64,000 bases of DNA from Muribaculaceae bacterium (GCA_017547845.1 JAFYNZ010000055.1:1-64000), one strand, 5' to 3'; shown: positions 1 through 9,315, numbered from the stretch's first letter. Made by a program: numbers and translations. Notes: generated by a model not told the origin, from the sequence alone.

Positions 1-3000
1 GAATGATACATAAAGTGACATATAAGTCGATGCATCTGCATAACCATAGTTGCCGACTGCTACTTCTTCACCTGCTTCGTTATAAAGCACAGGCTTCTTT
101 TCCCAGTCATAATCCATTGTGTTAGGATAGTCGGCTGTGCTGAATTCGAATGTGATGATTTGAAGTTCCTTCACTGTGCTACCTGATGCAGGAGAGATTG
201 AGATAGGAAGACCTTCTACTACAACTTCTGTCTGTGTAACATTGTAGTCGAATGTTGCTTCTGCGTTAGGACCTGATACGCCGGCATTGTCAAGAACGAT
301 TACTGCTGCTTCAGGGATTACAAGACGATAGATACCAAGTTCTGTTGGTTCACGGTCAAGTGTTACTGTGTAAGCAACGTCTGAAATCATGTTGCATGTT
401 GCAGGGAATTCTTCCAATGTATTGCCCTTTTCATCTACGCGAAGTGCGTAGCCGTGCCATGCTTCTGTTGAGAAGTCTATCTTCTGAACGCCTTCGAATG
501 TCACTGTGAATTGCTTCATATCAGCCAACACCACGTTGTCTTCCGGTGATGGAGCTACAGAGATTGAGTATTGGAGTTCGGCATTGCCCACTGTGTAAAC
601 GATGTCGAATGCAGGACACATACGTGGGTTATCGATACCAAATTTGTATTCGTGGATATTGCCTTCTTCAATCTTGAGTGTGTAAGTACCTTCTTCTGTG
701 ATAGGCACATCAAATGAGATATAGAGAGACTTGAATGTGATAGGGTCTTGAATACCGAAGTGACCTAATGCTACTTCTTCACCTGCTTCGTTGTAAAGCA
801 CCGGATTTCTTTCCCAGTCGTAACTCATACCGTTTGGATAATCATCGAGACTGAATTCGAGAGTGATAACAGAAATTTCTTTCACTATGCTACCACTTGC
901 AGGAGAGATTGAGATAGGAAGACCACCTTCAACTACGCTTTGGCCCTTGATTTCGTAATAGTAAACAAACTGAGGCTCTGTAGTAAGGAGTTTGCTATCG
1001 CCATTGAAGATGAGGTCTTTGCGTGGGATGACAAGAGCATACTTGCCTTCAGCAGTGATTTCAGTCATGCCTTCTTGTGTGATAGCGATGCTGATTTGAT
1101 TTGCTTGACCTTCTACCTTAGTAGCCTTAGCAGAAGCGATTTGGCTCAATGTGCCGTCTTCTGATACTGATGCGATATAAGGAGGATAGAATGAGTATGT
1201 CTCGATTTCTACTGTTTCAATGTTTTCGAATGTCACTGTGAAGTTGTCGAGTTTTTCAACTACACCTTCAGCAGGATCAACAGAAGTCTTCACTTCCAAC
1301 AATTCCACCTTACTTACATCGTAAAGTTCAATGTTGTCAAGGATAAGATGTTCGCAATTCTTTGAACGGAGACGGAATGCGATATAGATGCTTTGACCAG
1401 CATACTCGCTGAGGTCGATACCACGAGTCTTGAAGTCGGCTGATTCTTGAATATATTCCTCTTTTGTGAAGTAGTACCATGAGTCATCGCCATTTGATGA
1501 GATCATCACTGCATAATCCTCAAGGAAGTTAGGATTGAATGATGCAGCGTCCCATACTAAGCAAGACTCCTCAGTAGGTTTTACCGGAGGAAGTATCAAC
1601 CAACGGTCAGCCTTTTCTGTACCATCAAGCCATGTTGTTCCGGCAAGCATATGCTCACCATAGAGTTCGTGAGCACCAATGTTGAAGATACCCCAACCAT
1701 ATTCGTTGAATTCAGAACCAGCTGAAGGATTAATTGTACCATTATCTTCTACGCGATATGTGAAGTCTGCAGGAAGTTGACCATCTTCAAAGTTCCAAGC
1801 CAATGATGGATTAGCCACAACTTTGCATGTCAAGGTCTGTGCATTATTTTCAAGGTTATTGTCATCATCGCAATAAACTTGCGCTGCGATGGTGTATGTT
1901 CCAGGTTCAAGACCAGCCAATGCATCGGCTACAATGATATCCTTAATCTCTTGAGCAAGTACTTCTACCGACTCGTTATATACTACATCATCGTTTATCT
2001 TAACCTCAACTCGAGCAGTAGTGTTTTTTATACCGATATTTCTAAGTTTGAATTTGATATCCTTCTTAGTGCCGGCATGAACGAAACCGATAGGATTAGT
2101 GATTGGCATTAGCATGATGTCAGCAGCTTCGCCATCAACCTTTTCAAATGATACATCGTCAACGCACAACCAGTTTTCGTCCTTATCACTAAATGCATAG
2201 AAACCAATATAAATTGTCTGTGGTTGGTCTATATAGATAATGTTGATAGACTCTTCGTACGCACCACGTGCGAATGGAGCATACTCAACAATCTTATTAG
2301 TCATAGACTCAGGTGCTGCTGCGTTGCCATAGTAAACACCGAGTTTTTCAGGGTGATTATCGTCGCCCGAGTACCAGAATTTCAACACATAGTAACCGGC
2401 TTCTTCGATAGTGATAGGTTCAAGGAACGCCCAGTCATTAGCATTGTTATTCTTATCGTAGTTGTATGCAAGACAGAAACTACCAGTGTGAGCCAGGTTA
2501 TACCATGGATCAGTGTAGATTTCCCAGTCGCCACTGTCATTGTTAAGATTTAGGATTTGGATTCCATCAGTGTATTCATTTGCTTCGAAGCCCATGAAAT
2601 AAGGCACTGCAGCCGGTGCTTTGTGAAGTACAGCTGTGTGGCAAAGATTGTTGTTTGGGTTGATATCATCTTCATGAGTTGTCCAAGCTTTGAGGAAGAA
2701 ATTTTTGCGAGGAGTAGAAAGGTCAGCCTTTGCTGTGAAAGTGTATTCAAATTCTTCACCTACAGCAAGTGTTTGGTTGACAGTCTCTGTAACAACTGTT
2801 TCGTCGTCGATCGAGTAAGAGATGTCGAATGTGTTAACTGCTACCCAACCGGTGTTTCTAACCTTTACAGTCACTGTCTCTTGGTCAAGACCAAAGTTGC
2901 TGACAGGGCTGACAAATTCCACTGCTTGGAGGTCAACAGGATTATTTGTAAAACTTACATCGACACTGCACAAGAAGATGCGCCATTTGTCTGCATCGCT

Positions 3001-3453
3001 AATGGCATGAAAACCGATGTGGTATGTCTCGTTGGCTTCAACTTCCATGAGGTAAACATAACTTACAACTTCATTTGGAGGAGTAAGTATGTCACTCACT
3101 GATGTAGTCATCGCCTCAACAGTGTTGCCATTACCGACCTTTACTTCGAACTTTTCGCCATAAGAACTGCCTTGAACAGCAAAGTTAATTGCAACGATAC
3201 CGCTTTCTGTAGGAGTGATGGCTGGAGTAATGAACCAGTCATCAGCGGCGTTAGTAGAGTGATAGCCGTAAAATACATAAGAAGGACTTGCCCAGTCGTC
3301 AAACTTCCAAGTCGTTCCGTCATCATTTGCATCTATCACTGTCCACTGAGAGAACTCTTCTTGAGTCTTAAACTCTGTGGATAACAGCGACTCTGCCATC
3401 ATAGCAAAAGAGCAGAGACATAATGCTGCCAGAAATGTAAAAAATCTTTTCAT
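1..3453 (-). CDS. Large secreted multi-domain surface protein, 3' end outside window
   Basis: Reading the minus strand from ATG at 3453 gives 1151 codons with no stop before the window edge. Residues 1-20 are a signal peptide (MKRFFTFLAALCLCSF...). Three choice-of-anchor-J-like jelly-roll domains follow at about 20-190, 285-440 and 550-715 (signatures such as DDWFITPAI, GFEANEYTDG, NFEDGQLPADF), separated by CARDB/Ig-like spacers. From about 725 onward come beta-sandwich repeats almost identical to those of the downstream paralogue at 3763-5382, including DNA stretches of about 80 bp without a difference. A type IX sorting tail, seen in the paralogue, would lie outside the window. Function is unknown; export and cell-surface or extracellular location are inferred. 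The promoter carries a Crp/Fnr-type palindrome. Confidence 0.85.
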   Translation of the reverse strand, partial: MKRFFTFLAALCLCSFAMMAESLLSTEFKTQEEFSQWTVIDANDDGTTWKFDDWASPSYVFYGYHSTNAADDWFITPAITPTESGIVAINFAVQGSSYGEKFEVKVGNGNTVEAMTTSVSDILTPPNEVVSYVYLMEVEANETYHIGFHAISDADKWRIFLCSVDVSFTNNPVDLQAVEFVSPVSNFGLDQETVTVKVRNTGWVAVNTFDISYSIDDETVVTETVNQTLAVGEEFEYTFTAKADLSTPRKNFFLKAWTTHEDDINPNNNLCHTAVLHKAPAAVPYFMGFEANEYTDGIQILNLNNDSGDWEIYTDPWYNLAHTGSFCLAYNYDKNNNANDWAFLEPITIEEAGYYVLKFWYSGDDNHPEKLGVYYGNAAAPESMTNKIVEYAPFARGAYEESINIIYIDQPQTIYIGFYAFSDKDENWLCVDDVSFEKVDGEAADIMLMPITNPIGFVHAGTKKDIKFKLRNIGIKNTTARVEVKINDDVVYNESVEVLAQEIKDIIVADALAGLEPGTYTIAAQVYCDDDNNLENNAQTLTCKVVANPSLAWNFEDGQLPADFTYRVEDNGTINPSAGSEFNEYGWGIFNIGAHELYGEHMLAGTTWLDGTEKADRWLILPPVKPTEESCLVWDAASFNPNFLEDYAVMISSNGDDSWYYFTKEEYIQESADFKTRGIDLSEYAGQSIYIAFRLRSKNCEHLILDNIELYDVSKVELLEVKTSVDPAEGVVEKLDNFTVTFENIETVEIETYSFYPPYIASVSEDGTLSQIASAKATKVEGQANQISIAITQEGMTEITAEGKYALVIPRKDLIFNGDSKLLTTEPQFVYYYEIKGQSVVEGGLPISISPASGSIVKEISVITLEFSLDDYPNGMSYDWERNPVLYNEAGEEVALGHFGIQDPITFKSLYISFDVPITEEGTYTLKIEEGNIHEYKFGIDNPRMCPAFDIVYTVGNAELQYSISVAPSPEDNVVLADMKQFTVTFEGVQKIDFSTEAWHGYALRVDEKGNTLEEFPATCNMISDVAYTVTLDREPTELGIYRLVIPEAAVIVLDNAGVSGPNAEATFDYNVTQTEVVVEGLPISISPASGSTVKELQIITFEFSTADYPNTMDYDWEKKPVLYNEAGEEVAVGNYGYADASTYMSLYVSF

Positions 3454-3536
3454 TTATGTTTCGCAAGGCTCATTTGTTAGACTGTTACAAGGTCGAGCCT
3501 ATTATACCTTGGCAGTACGCAATCTTATTTTGGGTG

Positions 3537-3583
3537 CAAAGATATGATAAAATTTGTTTGCTAAAATTGATATATGTCAATTT
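3537..3583 (-). promoter_or_regulatory. Promoter with Crp/Fnr-type operator for the 3453 gene
   Basis: On the minus strand a -7 box TATCTTTG (3544-3537) lies 84 bases before the start codon. No good -33 TTTG box is present. Instead, a dyad AAATTGA-N6-TCAATTT (3564-3583), containing TTGAT-N4-GTCAA, has its inner edge 22 bp upstream of the -7 box. The same arrangement occurs at 5470-5517, so it is probably an activator site. Confidence 0.65.
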
Positions 3584-3762
3584 ATATTTTTTTAACTAAA
3601 ATTTCACCCGATTTGCTTGATATTTTATTCTTTTGGTGTCAGTATGAATGGGTTTTGTTGTTTATTGTATCTAAATGGTATGCTTTCTGGTTGCGGTGTA
3701 CACAAAAAAAGTCTGCCCCCGTAAAAGTGGGAGCAGACTCTGAATATGGAGTTGTCTATGGA

Positions 3763-5382
3763 TTAACGGATAACAACCTTCTTGCCGTTTACGATGTAGA
3801 TGCCCTTTTGAAGTTGGTTCAATTCTTCTGCATTCGCATTGCGAAGAACGCGTACGCCATTGACACCATAAACATCGAATGATGTCGCATCATTGATGAT
3901 ACCTTCGATACCTACTGCAGTCACGTTGTAATCGAATGTCACTTCTTTGTTAGGACCTGATACGCCGTTAAGGTCGTTGATGATAACTGCTGCTTCTGGA
4001 ATTACAAGACGATAGATGCCGGCTTCTGTAGCTGCACGATCCATTGTCACTGTGTAAGCAACGTCTGAAATCATTTCGCATGAAGCAGGGAATTCTTCCA
4101 ATGTGTTGCCCTTTTCGTCTACGCGGAGCACGTAGCCATGCCATGCTTCTGTTGAGAAATTGATCTTCTTAACATCACCGAATGTCACTGTGAATTGGTT
4201 GAGGTCTTCAACTGCGATTTCTGTGCCAGGTGCAGGTGATGCTGTCACTGTGTATTGGAGTTCTGCTTTGCCTACTGTGTAAACGATGTCAAATGCAGGG
4301 CACATACGTGGGTTGTCGATGCCGAATTTGTATTCGTGGATATTACCTTCTTCAATCTTGAGAGTGTAGGTGCCTTCTGCTGTGATAGGCTCATCGAATG
4401 AGATGTAGAGAGACTTGAATGTGATAGGGTCGTCAATACCGAAGTGTCCTAATGCTACTTCTTCGCCTGCTTCGTTGTAAAGCACCGGATTTCTTTCCCA
4501 GTCGTAACTCATACCGTTTGGATAATCATCGAGACTGAATTCGAGAGTGATGATTGAAATGTCTTTCACAATGCTACCACTTGCAGGTGAGATAGAGATA
4601 GGAAGACCATCTACTACAACTTCTGTCTGAGTCACATTGTAGTCGAATGTTGCTTCTGCGTTAGGACCTGATACGCCATTAAGGTCGTTGACTGTCACTG
4701 CTGCTTCAGGGATTACAAGGCGATAGATACCGAGTTCTGTAGGCTCACGATCGAGTGTCACTGTGTAAGCAACGTCTGAAATCATGTTGCATGTAGCAGG
4801 GAATTCTTCCAATGTGTTGCCTTTTTCATCTACGCGAAGAGCGTAGCCGTGCCATGCTTCTGTAGTGAAGTCAATCTTGTTGACACCTTCGAATGTCACT
4901 GTGAATTGCTTCATATCAGCCAACACCACGTTGTCTTCCGGAGATGGAGCTACTGAGATAGAGTATTGGAGCTCGGCTGTTGCTATTGTGTAAGTAAATT
5001 CCATAGCAGGACAAACTCTTGGGTTTTCGATACCAAAAGGATACTCTCGAATGCCACCTTCAGGGATAACAACTTTGTAAGTGCCTTCTGCTGTGATTGG
5101 TTCAGAGAACACGATTGAGATTACAAAGTAGCTTGTGTCGCCAAAACCGAAGTGACCTGTAGCTACTTCATTCCCCTCAGCATCGTAAATGACAGGAGCC
5201 TTTTCCCAGTCATAGTCCATGGTGTTAGGGTAATCTTCTGAACTGAATTGGAGCAAGATGGTCTGGAGCGAATTGACTGTACTGCCATCTGCCGGAGAAA
5301 CAGAAACTGGCATACCATTTTCTGCATAAGCAAATAATGTGCATAGGCACAACGCTGTTAGGAAAGTAAAGATTTTCTTCAT
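3763..5382 (-). CDS. Secreted beta-sandwich repeat protein with type IX-like C-terminal tail
   Basis: About 539 residues from ATG 5382; in-frame ATGs at 5394 and 5403 are alternatives, but the signal peptide MKKIFTFLTALCLCTLFAYA starts at 5382. The mature protein consists of two repeats of about 240 residues, each opening with a SPADGS or SPASGS motif and containing a WHGYxLRVDEKGNTLEEFP motif. The last ~60 residues (DVYGVNGVRVL...GIYIVNGKKVVIR) resemble type A sorting domains of the type IX secretion system, although the family also occurs in genomes without that system. It is a shorter paralogue of the 3453 gene, lacking the jelly-roll domains. The upstream regions of the two genes are also related (shared ATTTGTTAGACTGT), so the whole unit including its promoter was duplicated. 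Confidence 0.85.
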   Translation of the reverse strand: MKKIFTFLTALCLCTLFAYAENGMPVSVSPADGSTVNSLQTILLQFSSEDYPNTMDYDWEKAPVIYDAEGNEVATGHFGFGDTSYFVISIVFSEPITAEGTYKVVIPEGGIREYPFGIENPRVCPAMEFTYTIATAELQYSISVAPSPEDNVVLADMKQFTVTFEGVNKIDFTTEAWHGYALRVDEKGNTLEEFPATCNMISDVAYTVTLDREPTELGIYRLVIPEAAVTVNDLNGVSGPNAEATFDYNVTQTEVVVDGLPISISPASGSIVKDISIITLEFSLDDYPNGMSYDWERNPVLYNEAGEEVALGHFGIDDPITFKSLYISFDEPITAEGTYTLKIEEGNIHEYKFGIDNPRMCPAFDIVYTVGKAELQYTVTASPAPGTEIAVEDLNQFTVTFGDVKKINFSTEAWHGYVLRVDEKGNTLEEFPASCEMISDVAYTVTMDRAATEAGIYRLVIPEAAVIINDLNGVSGPNKEVTFDYNVTAVGIEGIINDATSFDVYGVNGVRVLRNANAEELNQLQKGIYIVNGKKVVIR

Positions 5383-5469
5383 ATGATTTTTCATATGGCT
5401 CATTTGTTAGACTGTCGCAAGGCTGAGCCATTTAAGACCTTGCCAGTTCGCATTACTTAATTTTAGTCG

Positions 5470-5517
5470 CAAAGATATGTAAAAAATCATATTTTTCTTT
5501 TTGACCTATGTCAAAAA
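5470..5517 (-). promoter_or_regulatory. Promoter and perfect Crp/Fnr-type palindrome
   Basis: The -7 box TATCTTTG is at 5477-5470 on the minus strand. A perfect dyad TTTTTGAC-CTAT-GTCAAAAA covers 5498-5517, and its TTGAC-N4-GTCAA core (5501-5514) lies 23 bp upstream of the -7 box, where a -33 box would be expected. The same site lies upstream of the divergent Crp/Fnr gene, so it may also serve autoregulation. Confidence 0.7.
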
Positions 5518-5541
5518 ATCGTATTTTGTGGAAAATTATGT

Positions 5542-5549
5542 TAACTTTG
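5542..5549 (+). promoter_or_regulatory. -7 element of the Crp/Fnr-family gene
   Basis: TAACTTTG followed by CAG, 35 bases before the chosen ATG at 5585. This Bacteroidetes -7 element argues against the longer TTG start at 5501, which would lie upstream of the transcript. The palindrome at 5498-5517 is centred 38 bp upstream of the box. Confidence 0.65.
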
Positions 5550-5584
5550 CAGTTGAGTTAATAAAAACGACTATCAAGTTGCAC

Positions 5585-6169
5585 ATGGATTTAGCAAAAT
5601 CGTTTCGTAAAATATATCATATTGAGGACTCAACATTAGAGCGTCTTCACACTTTGCTCACACTCAAGGAGTATGCCAAGGGGGACCGTATTATCTCTCA
5701 AGGCACAGTGTCAAATTATCTTTATATTATAGAGGAAGGACTCGTCAGGTGTCTCTATGAAGATATAGACGAAGGTACGGAGACTACGTTATTATTCGGC
5801 ATTGAAGGCAATCTCTTCACTTCTCTGGCATCGGTGGTCTATGACCAACCATCTCAAACTTCCTATGAAGCCCTTAGTGACATCAAAGTGCTATGCATCT
5901 CCTTCGATGACTTTTGGCGACTATGCGACGAGTGTCCCGACTTGATGAGATGGCAAACCCACTATCAATTATATCAACTATATACACTCGAAAAACGCGC
6001 AACGCTGACAAGCATCGGCGATGCCTACACTCGATATATGCAATACATAAAGATGAGAGGTGCCGACACGCTCGCTCGCATACCTCTGAAGTATGTCTCC
6101 CAGTATCTAAATATCTCTGCCGAGACACTTTCGCGCATACGTAGCCGCATTGCTAAGCCACAGAAGTAG
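5585..6169 (+). CDS. Crp/Fnr-family transcriptional regulator
   Basis: 194 residues from ATG 5585. Residues ~10-120 form the cyclic-nucleotide-binding-type jelly roll (GDRIISQGTVSNYLYIIEEG...). The C-terminus is a short winged helix-turn-helix ending RIPLKYVSQYLNISAETLSR, the usual recognition-helix pattern of Bacteroidetes Crp/Fnr proteins. No N-terminal cysteine cluster of the FNR iron-sulfur type is visible, so the signal is unknown. Its divergent promoter region and the promoter of the paralogous surface gene both contain TTGAN-N4-GTCAA palindromes, the half-site type recognised by this family. I infer that it controls the two surface-protein genes and perhaps itself. Confidence 0.88.
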   Translation: MDLAKSFRKIYHIEDSTLERLHTLLTLKEYAKGDRIISQGTVSNYLYIIEEGLVRCLYEDIDEGTETTLLFGIEGNLFTSLASVVYDQPSQTSYEALSDIKVLCISFDDFWRLCDECPDLMRWQTHYQLYQLYTLEKRATLTSIGDAYTRYMQYIKMRGADTLARIPLKYVSQYLNISAETLSRIRSRIAKPQK

Positions 6170-6178
6170 TGTCGATTG

Positions 6179-6382
6179 TCATTTAGACTTATGAAGTTTG
6201 TGCCATAGAATGATAGTTGCTAATACTAGTGAGGGTACTGCGACGACATCGATGGGTTGAATGCCTCGACCATGGATTGATGGCAGTCGTCCTGTGATGG
6301 ATAGTGCGACATATATGGTCGAAGCCAATAGCACTACGATTATTAGTAGTCGTAGCAATTGCGGGTTGGGTGTAGATTTCAT
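6179..6382 (-). CDS. Small two-helix membrane protein, unknown
   Basis: 67 residues with two hydrophobic stretches (about 10-30 and 45-61, IDVVAVPSLVLATIILW) and a basic tail HKLHKSK. It starts 25 bases after the guanine deaminase stop on the same strand and fills the gap to the convergent Crp/Fnr gene, so it is probably co-transcribed with the deaminase. I recognise no family. The reading frame could be fortuitous, but the membrane pattern and tight placement favour a real gene. Confidence 0.5.
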   Translation of the reverse strand: MKSTPNPQLLRLLIIVVLLASTIYVALSITGRLPSIHGRGIQPIDVVAVPSLVLATIILWHKLHKSK

Positions 6383-6407
6383 AGTCAGTCAGTAATACGG
6401 GTGGTCG

Positions 6408-6917
6408 CTAATACTTTGTCTTGTCGGTCTTGTTTTGCCATTTAACGAATGCCGGCATTGTCAACACATTTCCGACATGGACTGATGGAATGCGTCGACT
6501 CATCGGCGATAGAGGTATCTCGTCATATATCTCTTTGTCGGAAAAATCTATTGCCTCAGCTTCGAGTCGAGTGTTGCCATAGAACACTTTGTCAATACCT
6601 GCCCAATAGATTGCACTCAAGCACATTGGGCATGGCTCGCAACTACTGTAGATGACGCATCCATTCAAAGAGAATGTGCCCAACCTTCGACATGCCTCTC
6701 TGATAGCTGACACTTCAGCATGTGCAGTCGGGTCGCATGAAGCTGTCACTCGATTAGCACCGCAAGCTATCACTTCGCCATCTTTGACGATGACCGCTCC
6801 AAATGGACCGCCATCATTGTCGATGTTCTCTTCTGATAGTCGTGCCGCCATCTCCATAAACTTTGGTTCGTAGTCTTGCATTAACTGCTCACGAAGGTTG
6901 GATTGATTGTTTGTCAT
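6408..6917 (-). CDS. guaD: Guanine deaminase (CMP/dCMP-deaminase fold)
   Basis: 169 residues. The zinc site is visible as HAEV (proton-shuttling Glu) and SCEPCPMC (two Cys ligands). The flanking sequence (GGPFGAVIVKDG, DPTAHAEVSAIR, AIYWAGIDKVFYG) follows the short Bacillus-type guanine deaminase closely, rather than TadA, which lacks this C-terminal extension. The reaction would be guanine to xanthine plus ammonia in purine salvage, in the cytoplasm. The small membrane protein at 6179-6382 follows directly. A TadA-type tRNA deaminase is the alternative reading. Confidence 0.85.
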   Translation of the reverse strand: MTNNQSNLREQLMQDYEPKFMEMAARLSEENIDNDGGPFGAVIVKDGEVIACGANRVTASCDPTAHAEVSAIREACRRLGTFSLNGCVIYSSCEPCPMCLSAIYWAGIDKVFYGNTRLEAEAIDFSDKEIYDEIPLSPMSRRIPSVHVGNVLTMPAFVKWQNKTDKTKY

Positions 6918-6951
6918 TGTAATAATGTATTAGTGTCATATGTAAAACGAT

Positions 6952-6985
6952 GAATGCCCCCACTTTGTTGAGTGTGAGGGCATTC
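6952..6985 (-). terminator. Terminator after the DUF4301 gene
   Basis: Inverted repeat GAATGCCC...GGGCATTC with further pairing CAC/GTG inside, starting 27 bases after the stop codon at 7013. A TTTT run follows on the minus strand. Confidence 0.6.
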
Positions 6986-7012
6986 TTTATTATCTGAATT
7001 TTGATGAAATTC

Positions 7013-8533
7013 TTATTGGTGAGCAGGACGGAGGAGGTCGTTGACTGTCTTGACAGGATTGAATGTCTCAGCAGGAACTTCGACCATGATAGTATTCCAG
7101 TCGCTCATAGCACCATTCCAAAGACCCGGCAATTCGAGAGCCTTGATTTCGACACCTTCACGGCTCTTGATAGAAATGAAGCCGGTGTTTTTGTCGACAT
7201 ATTTTGTGAGGTCAAATTTGTTGCCGTCAAGGTCACGAGTGTAGCACACGAGGTCTACCGGATTGAAGTGCGTAGCCTTTTGAAGCATTTCTACGGCTGT
7301 CGCATCATCAGGATTGATCTGGGTGCTTTCGAGGATTTGTGGACTCACTGTGCCATCTTCATTGAATGCAAGGAACGGACCGCCACCCGGTTCGCCTTCG
7401 TTGCGCACCATGCCGCAGACACGGATTGGGCGATTGAGCTTCGCAAGGATGTATTGCTTCTTCTCGTCTGCAGTCATCGACTCTGCATTGTCGTTGGTGA
7501 TGCAAAGTGTCTGGCGCATAAATTGCAACATCTCGTCCATGTCGGCTTCGCTTGCCTTGCCGTTACGAAGAGCCTCGGCATATTGGTCGATGCGACTCTT
7601 AGCCTCTACGAGCACGCCACCGATTACCTGCTTGAAGGTAATAGTGCTTTCTCTGAACGAGTCAGGCACAACATTGTCGATGTTTTTGATGAAAATCACA
7701 TCGCCGTCAAGGTCGTTGAGGTTTTCGATAAGTGCGCCGTGACCACCCGGGCGGAAGAACAATTCGCCATTTTCGCGATAAGGAGTGCCGTCCATATTGG
7801 CAGCGACAGTGTCGGTAGATGGCTTCTGAACGCTCATTGAAATGTCGTATTTCACGCCGTATTGATGTTCAAACACCGCTTTAGCCTCTTCGATGCGCAA
7901 TGCCATGAGGTTGAGATGATCGTCGCTGACAGTGAAGTGTATATTGACAGAGCCGTCGGCGCATGCAGCGTATTGTGCGCCTTCTGCCAAGTGTTCTTCG
8001 AGAGCAGCACGACTTGTGCCGATGCATTTGTGGAACTCAAGAAGCGCCTTAGGCAATTGACCATAGTTGAGACCATCTTTCAAAATGAGAGTGCGCACCA
8101 CCTCCTGATGACGATTTTCAGCAAAGAGAGTGTCAATGCTCTTGCCGTAAAGCTCTACACACTTCTTGTTGAGCAATGGGAAGAAGGCAAACTTCTCAAT
8201 ATTGTCGCAAAACTTGGCGATGAATGCGTTGTCGGGTGTAGCCGAAGCACCATTGGCAAATGAGAAGAGGTCCTTAAACATGCGGCTTGCTGCGCCACTT
8301 GCTGGCACCATCTTCACCACCTTGCCGCCCTTTGTGAGATACTCGTTCCAAATGCCGACATATCGTTGGCGGTCGTCATCGCTGATGCCCAAAATGCCGT
8401 CGCCGATAGTAGCTGCGGCCTTGATTTTCAGATAAGGGAAACCCTCCTTAAGCATTCTCAATTCCTCTTCAAGCTTCTCGGCTGTGATACCTTTGCGTTG
8501 CAAAGTAGTCTGATCGATAGGTTGTAGTGTCAT
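7013..8533 (-). CDS. DUF4301 family protein
   Basis: 506 residues, the usual length of this Bacteroidetes family. The N-terminal half contains the conserved MVPASGAASRMFKDL stretch, reminiscent of the GxGxR nucleotide-binding loop of sugar-nucleotidyltransferases, and later FRPGGHGALIENLNDLDGD and FIKNIDN. No signal peptide is seen, so it should be cytoplasmic. The family has no established function; a nucleotidyltransferase-like role is inference from the loop. It is followed by its own terminator and preceded by a lipoprotein gene on the same strand, 21 bases upstream, so the two may form an operon. Confidence 0.85.
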   Translation of the reverse strand: MTLQPIDQTTLQRKGITAEKLEEELRMLKEGFPYLKIKAAATIGDGILGISDDDRQRYVGIWNEYLTKGGKVVKMVPASGAASRMFKDLFSFANGASATPDNAFIAKFCDNIEKFAFFPLLNKKCVELYGKSIDTLFAENRHQEVVRTLILKDGLNYGQLPKALLEFHKCIGTSRAALEEHLAEGAQYAACADGSVNIHFTVSDDHLNLMALRIEEAKAVFEHQYGVKYDISMSVQKPSTDTVAANMDGTPYRENGELFFRPGGHGALIENLNDLDGDVIFIKNIDNVVPDSFRESTITFKQVIGGVLVEAKSRIDQYAEALRNGKASEADMDEMLQFMRQTLCITNDNAESMTADEKKQYILAKLNRPIRVCGMVRNEGEPGGGPFLAFNEDGTVSPQILESTQINPDDATAVEMLQKATHFNPVDLVCYTRDLDGNKFDLTKYVDKNTGFISIKSREGVEIKALELPGLWNGAMSDWNTIMVEVPAETFNPVKTVNDLLRPAHQ

Positions 8534-8554
8534 GGTATATTATAGTTTTAATAG

Positions 8555-9262
8555 TTATAAATCTTGATTAATTCTTGTTTCGATGATTTTACACTTTTCG
8601 TTAAGGAGCAACGATTGGCGTTGAAGACGATCGATCTCACGCATCGTATTGTAATACTCCCAAGTGCGAGCAATCATCGACTTTTGTTGCTTGTCAAGTT
8701 TCGTAGTGCCACCTTTGCCACCCTTGAACGCGACGACAACATCACCACTGCTATTTAGATGGATCAGCTCGCCGATAGAGTCAGCTTTCGCGCCCTTAAA
8801 AGCGACAATGCTTGTGCCACCGATACGCGAATTGAGAGCCTTATCGTAAGCCACGACATCAGATTCGCGTGATTCACCGTTGCTGCTCACTGCGATACGG
8901 TCAAACGAGCCCGACTTCTGCGTTGCGACAAGTTCGAACGCACCCGACTCAGTGATGCGAGCGATGAGGCCTGTGCGTGACGAAGTATCATAATTAGCGT
9001 AGCCCTTCGCTACGACATACTGCTCCACGAGCTTAGGATTGGAAGTCTGCTCAAAGCCACTGATAAGCGTATTGACTGTCGAGTCCAACGACTGCATCAT
9101 CAGCGTATTTTGGGTAATAGCATCGCGAGCTGTTTGGAGCGAATCATTCAGACTTGCGACCCAAGCATCATGGCGTTGACTGGCTTCGCTCTTCTTCTCA
9201 TTGTTTGAACAAGAGCATAGCGCCGCCACAGCCAAAAGAGATATACCTAACAAATGTTTCAT
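8555..9262 (-). CDS. Lipoprotein with coiled-coil ends
   Basis: 235 residues. The N-terminus MKHLLGISLLAVAALCSC is a lipoprotein signal with lipidated Cys at 18. Residues ~30-70 and 200-232 are rich in heptad-like Leu/Asn patterns (DSLQTARDAITQNTLMMQSL, RLQRQSLLLNEKC). The middle has DIVAYDKA-type loops and a Gly/Lys-rich turn (FKGGKGGTTKL). No assigned family. It is driven by the repeated promoter module at 9284-9476 and is probably co-transcribed with the DUF4301 gene. Confidence 0.75.
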   Translation of the reverse strand: MKHLLGISLLAVAALCSCSNNEKKSEASQRHDAWVASLNDSLQTARDAITQNTLMMQSLDSTVNTLISGFEQTSNPKLVEQYVVAKGYANYDTSSRTGLIARITESGAFELVATQKSGSFDRIAVSSNGESRESDVVAYDKALNSRIGGTSIVAFKGAKADSIGELIHLNSSGDVVVAFKGGKGGTTKLDKQQKSMIARTWEYYNTMREIDRLQRQSLLLNEKCKIIETRINQDL

Positions 9263-9283
9263 GATCTAAAACTGCATTTTTTG

Positions 9284-9315
9284 CAAAGTTAAGCAAACGA
9301 GAGCAGAGTGCAAAA
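9284..9315 (-). promoter_or_regulatory. Promoter of the lipoprotein gene, in the proximal repeat copy
   Basis: Minus strand: -33 TTTTG (9315-9311), 19-bp spacer, -7 TAACTTTG (9291-9284), 21 bases before the ATG at 9262. The two upstream copies of the same repeat carry TAACTTTT instead, so only this copy keeps the full consensus. Confidence 0.8.

Noticed and set aside
7001..7840. Long plus-strand open frame opposite the DUF4301 gene
   Set aside because: 279 codons but no family signal, no promoter, and it mirrors the codon pattern of the well-supported minus-strand gene.
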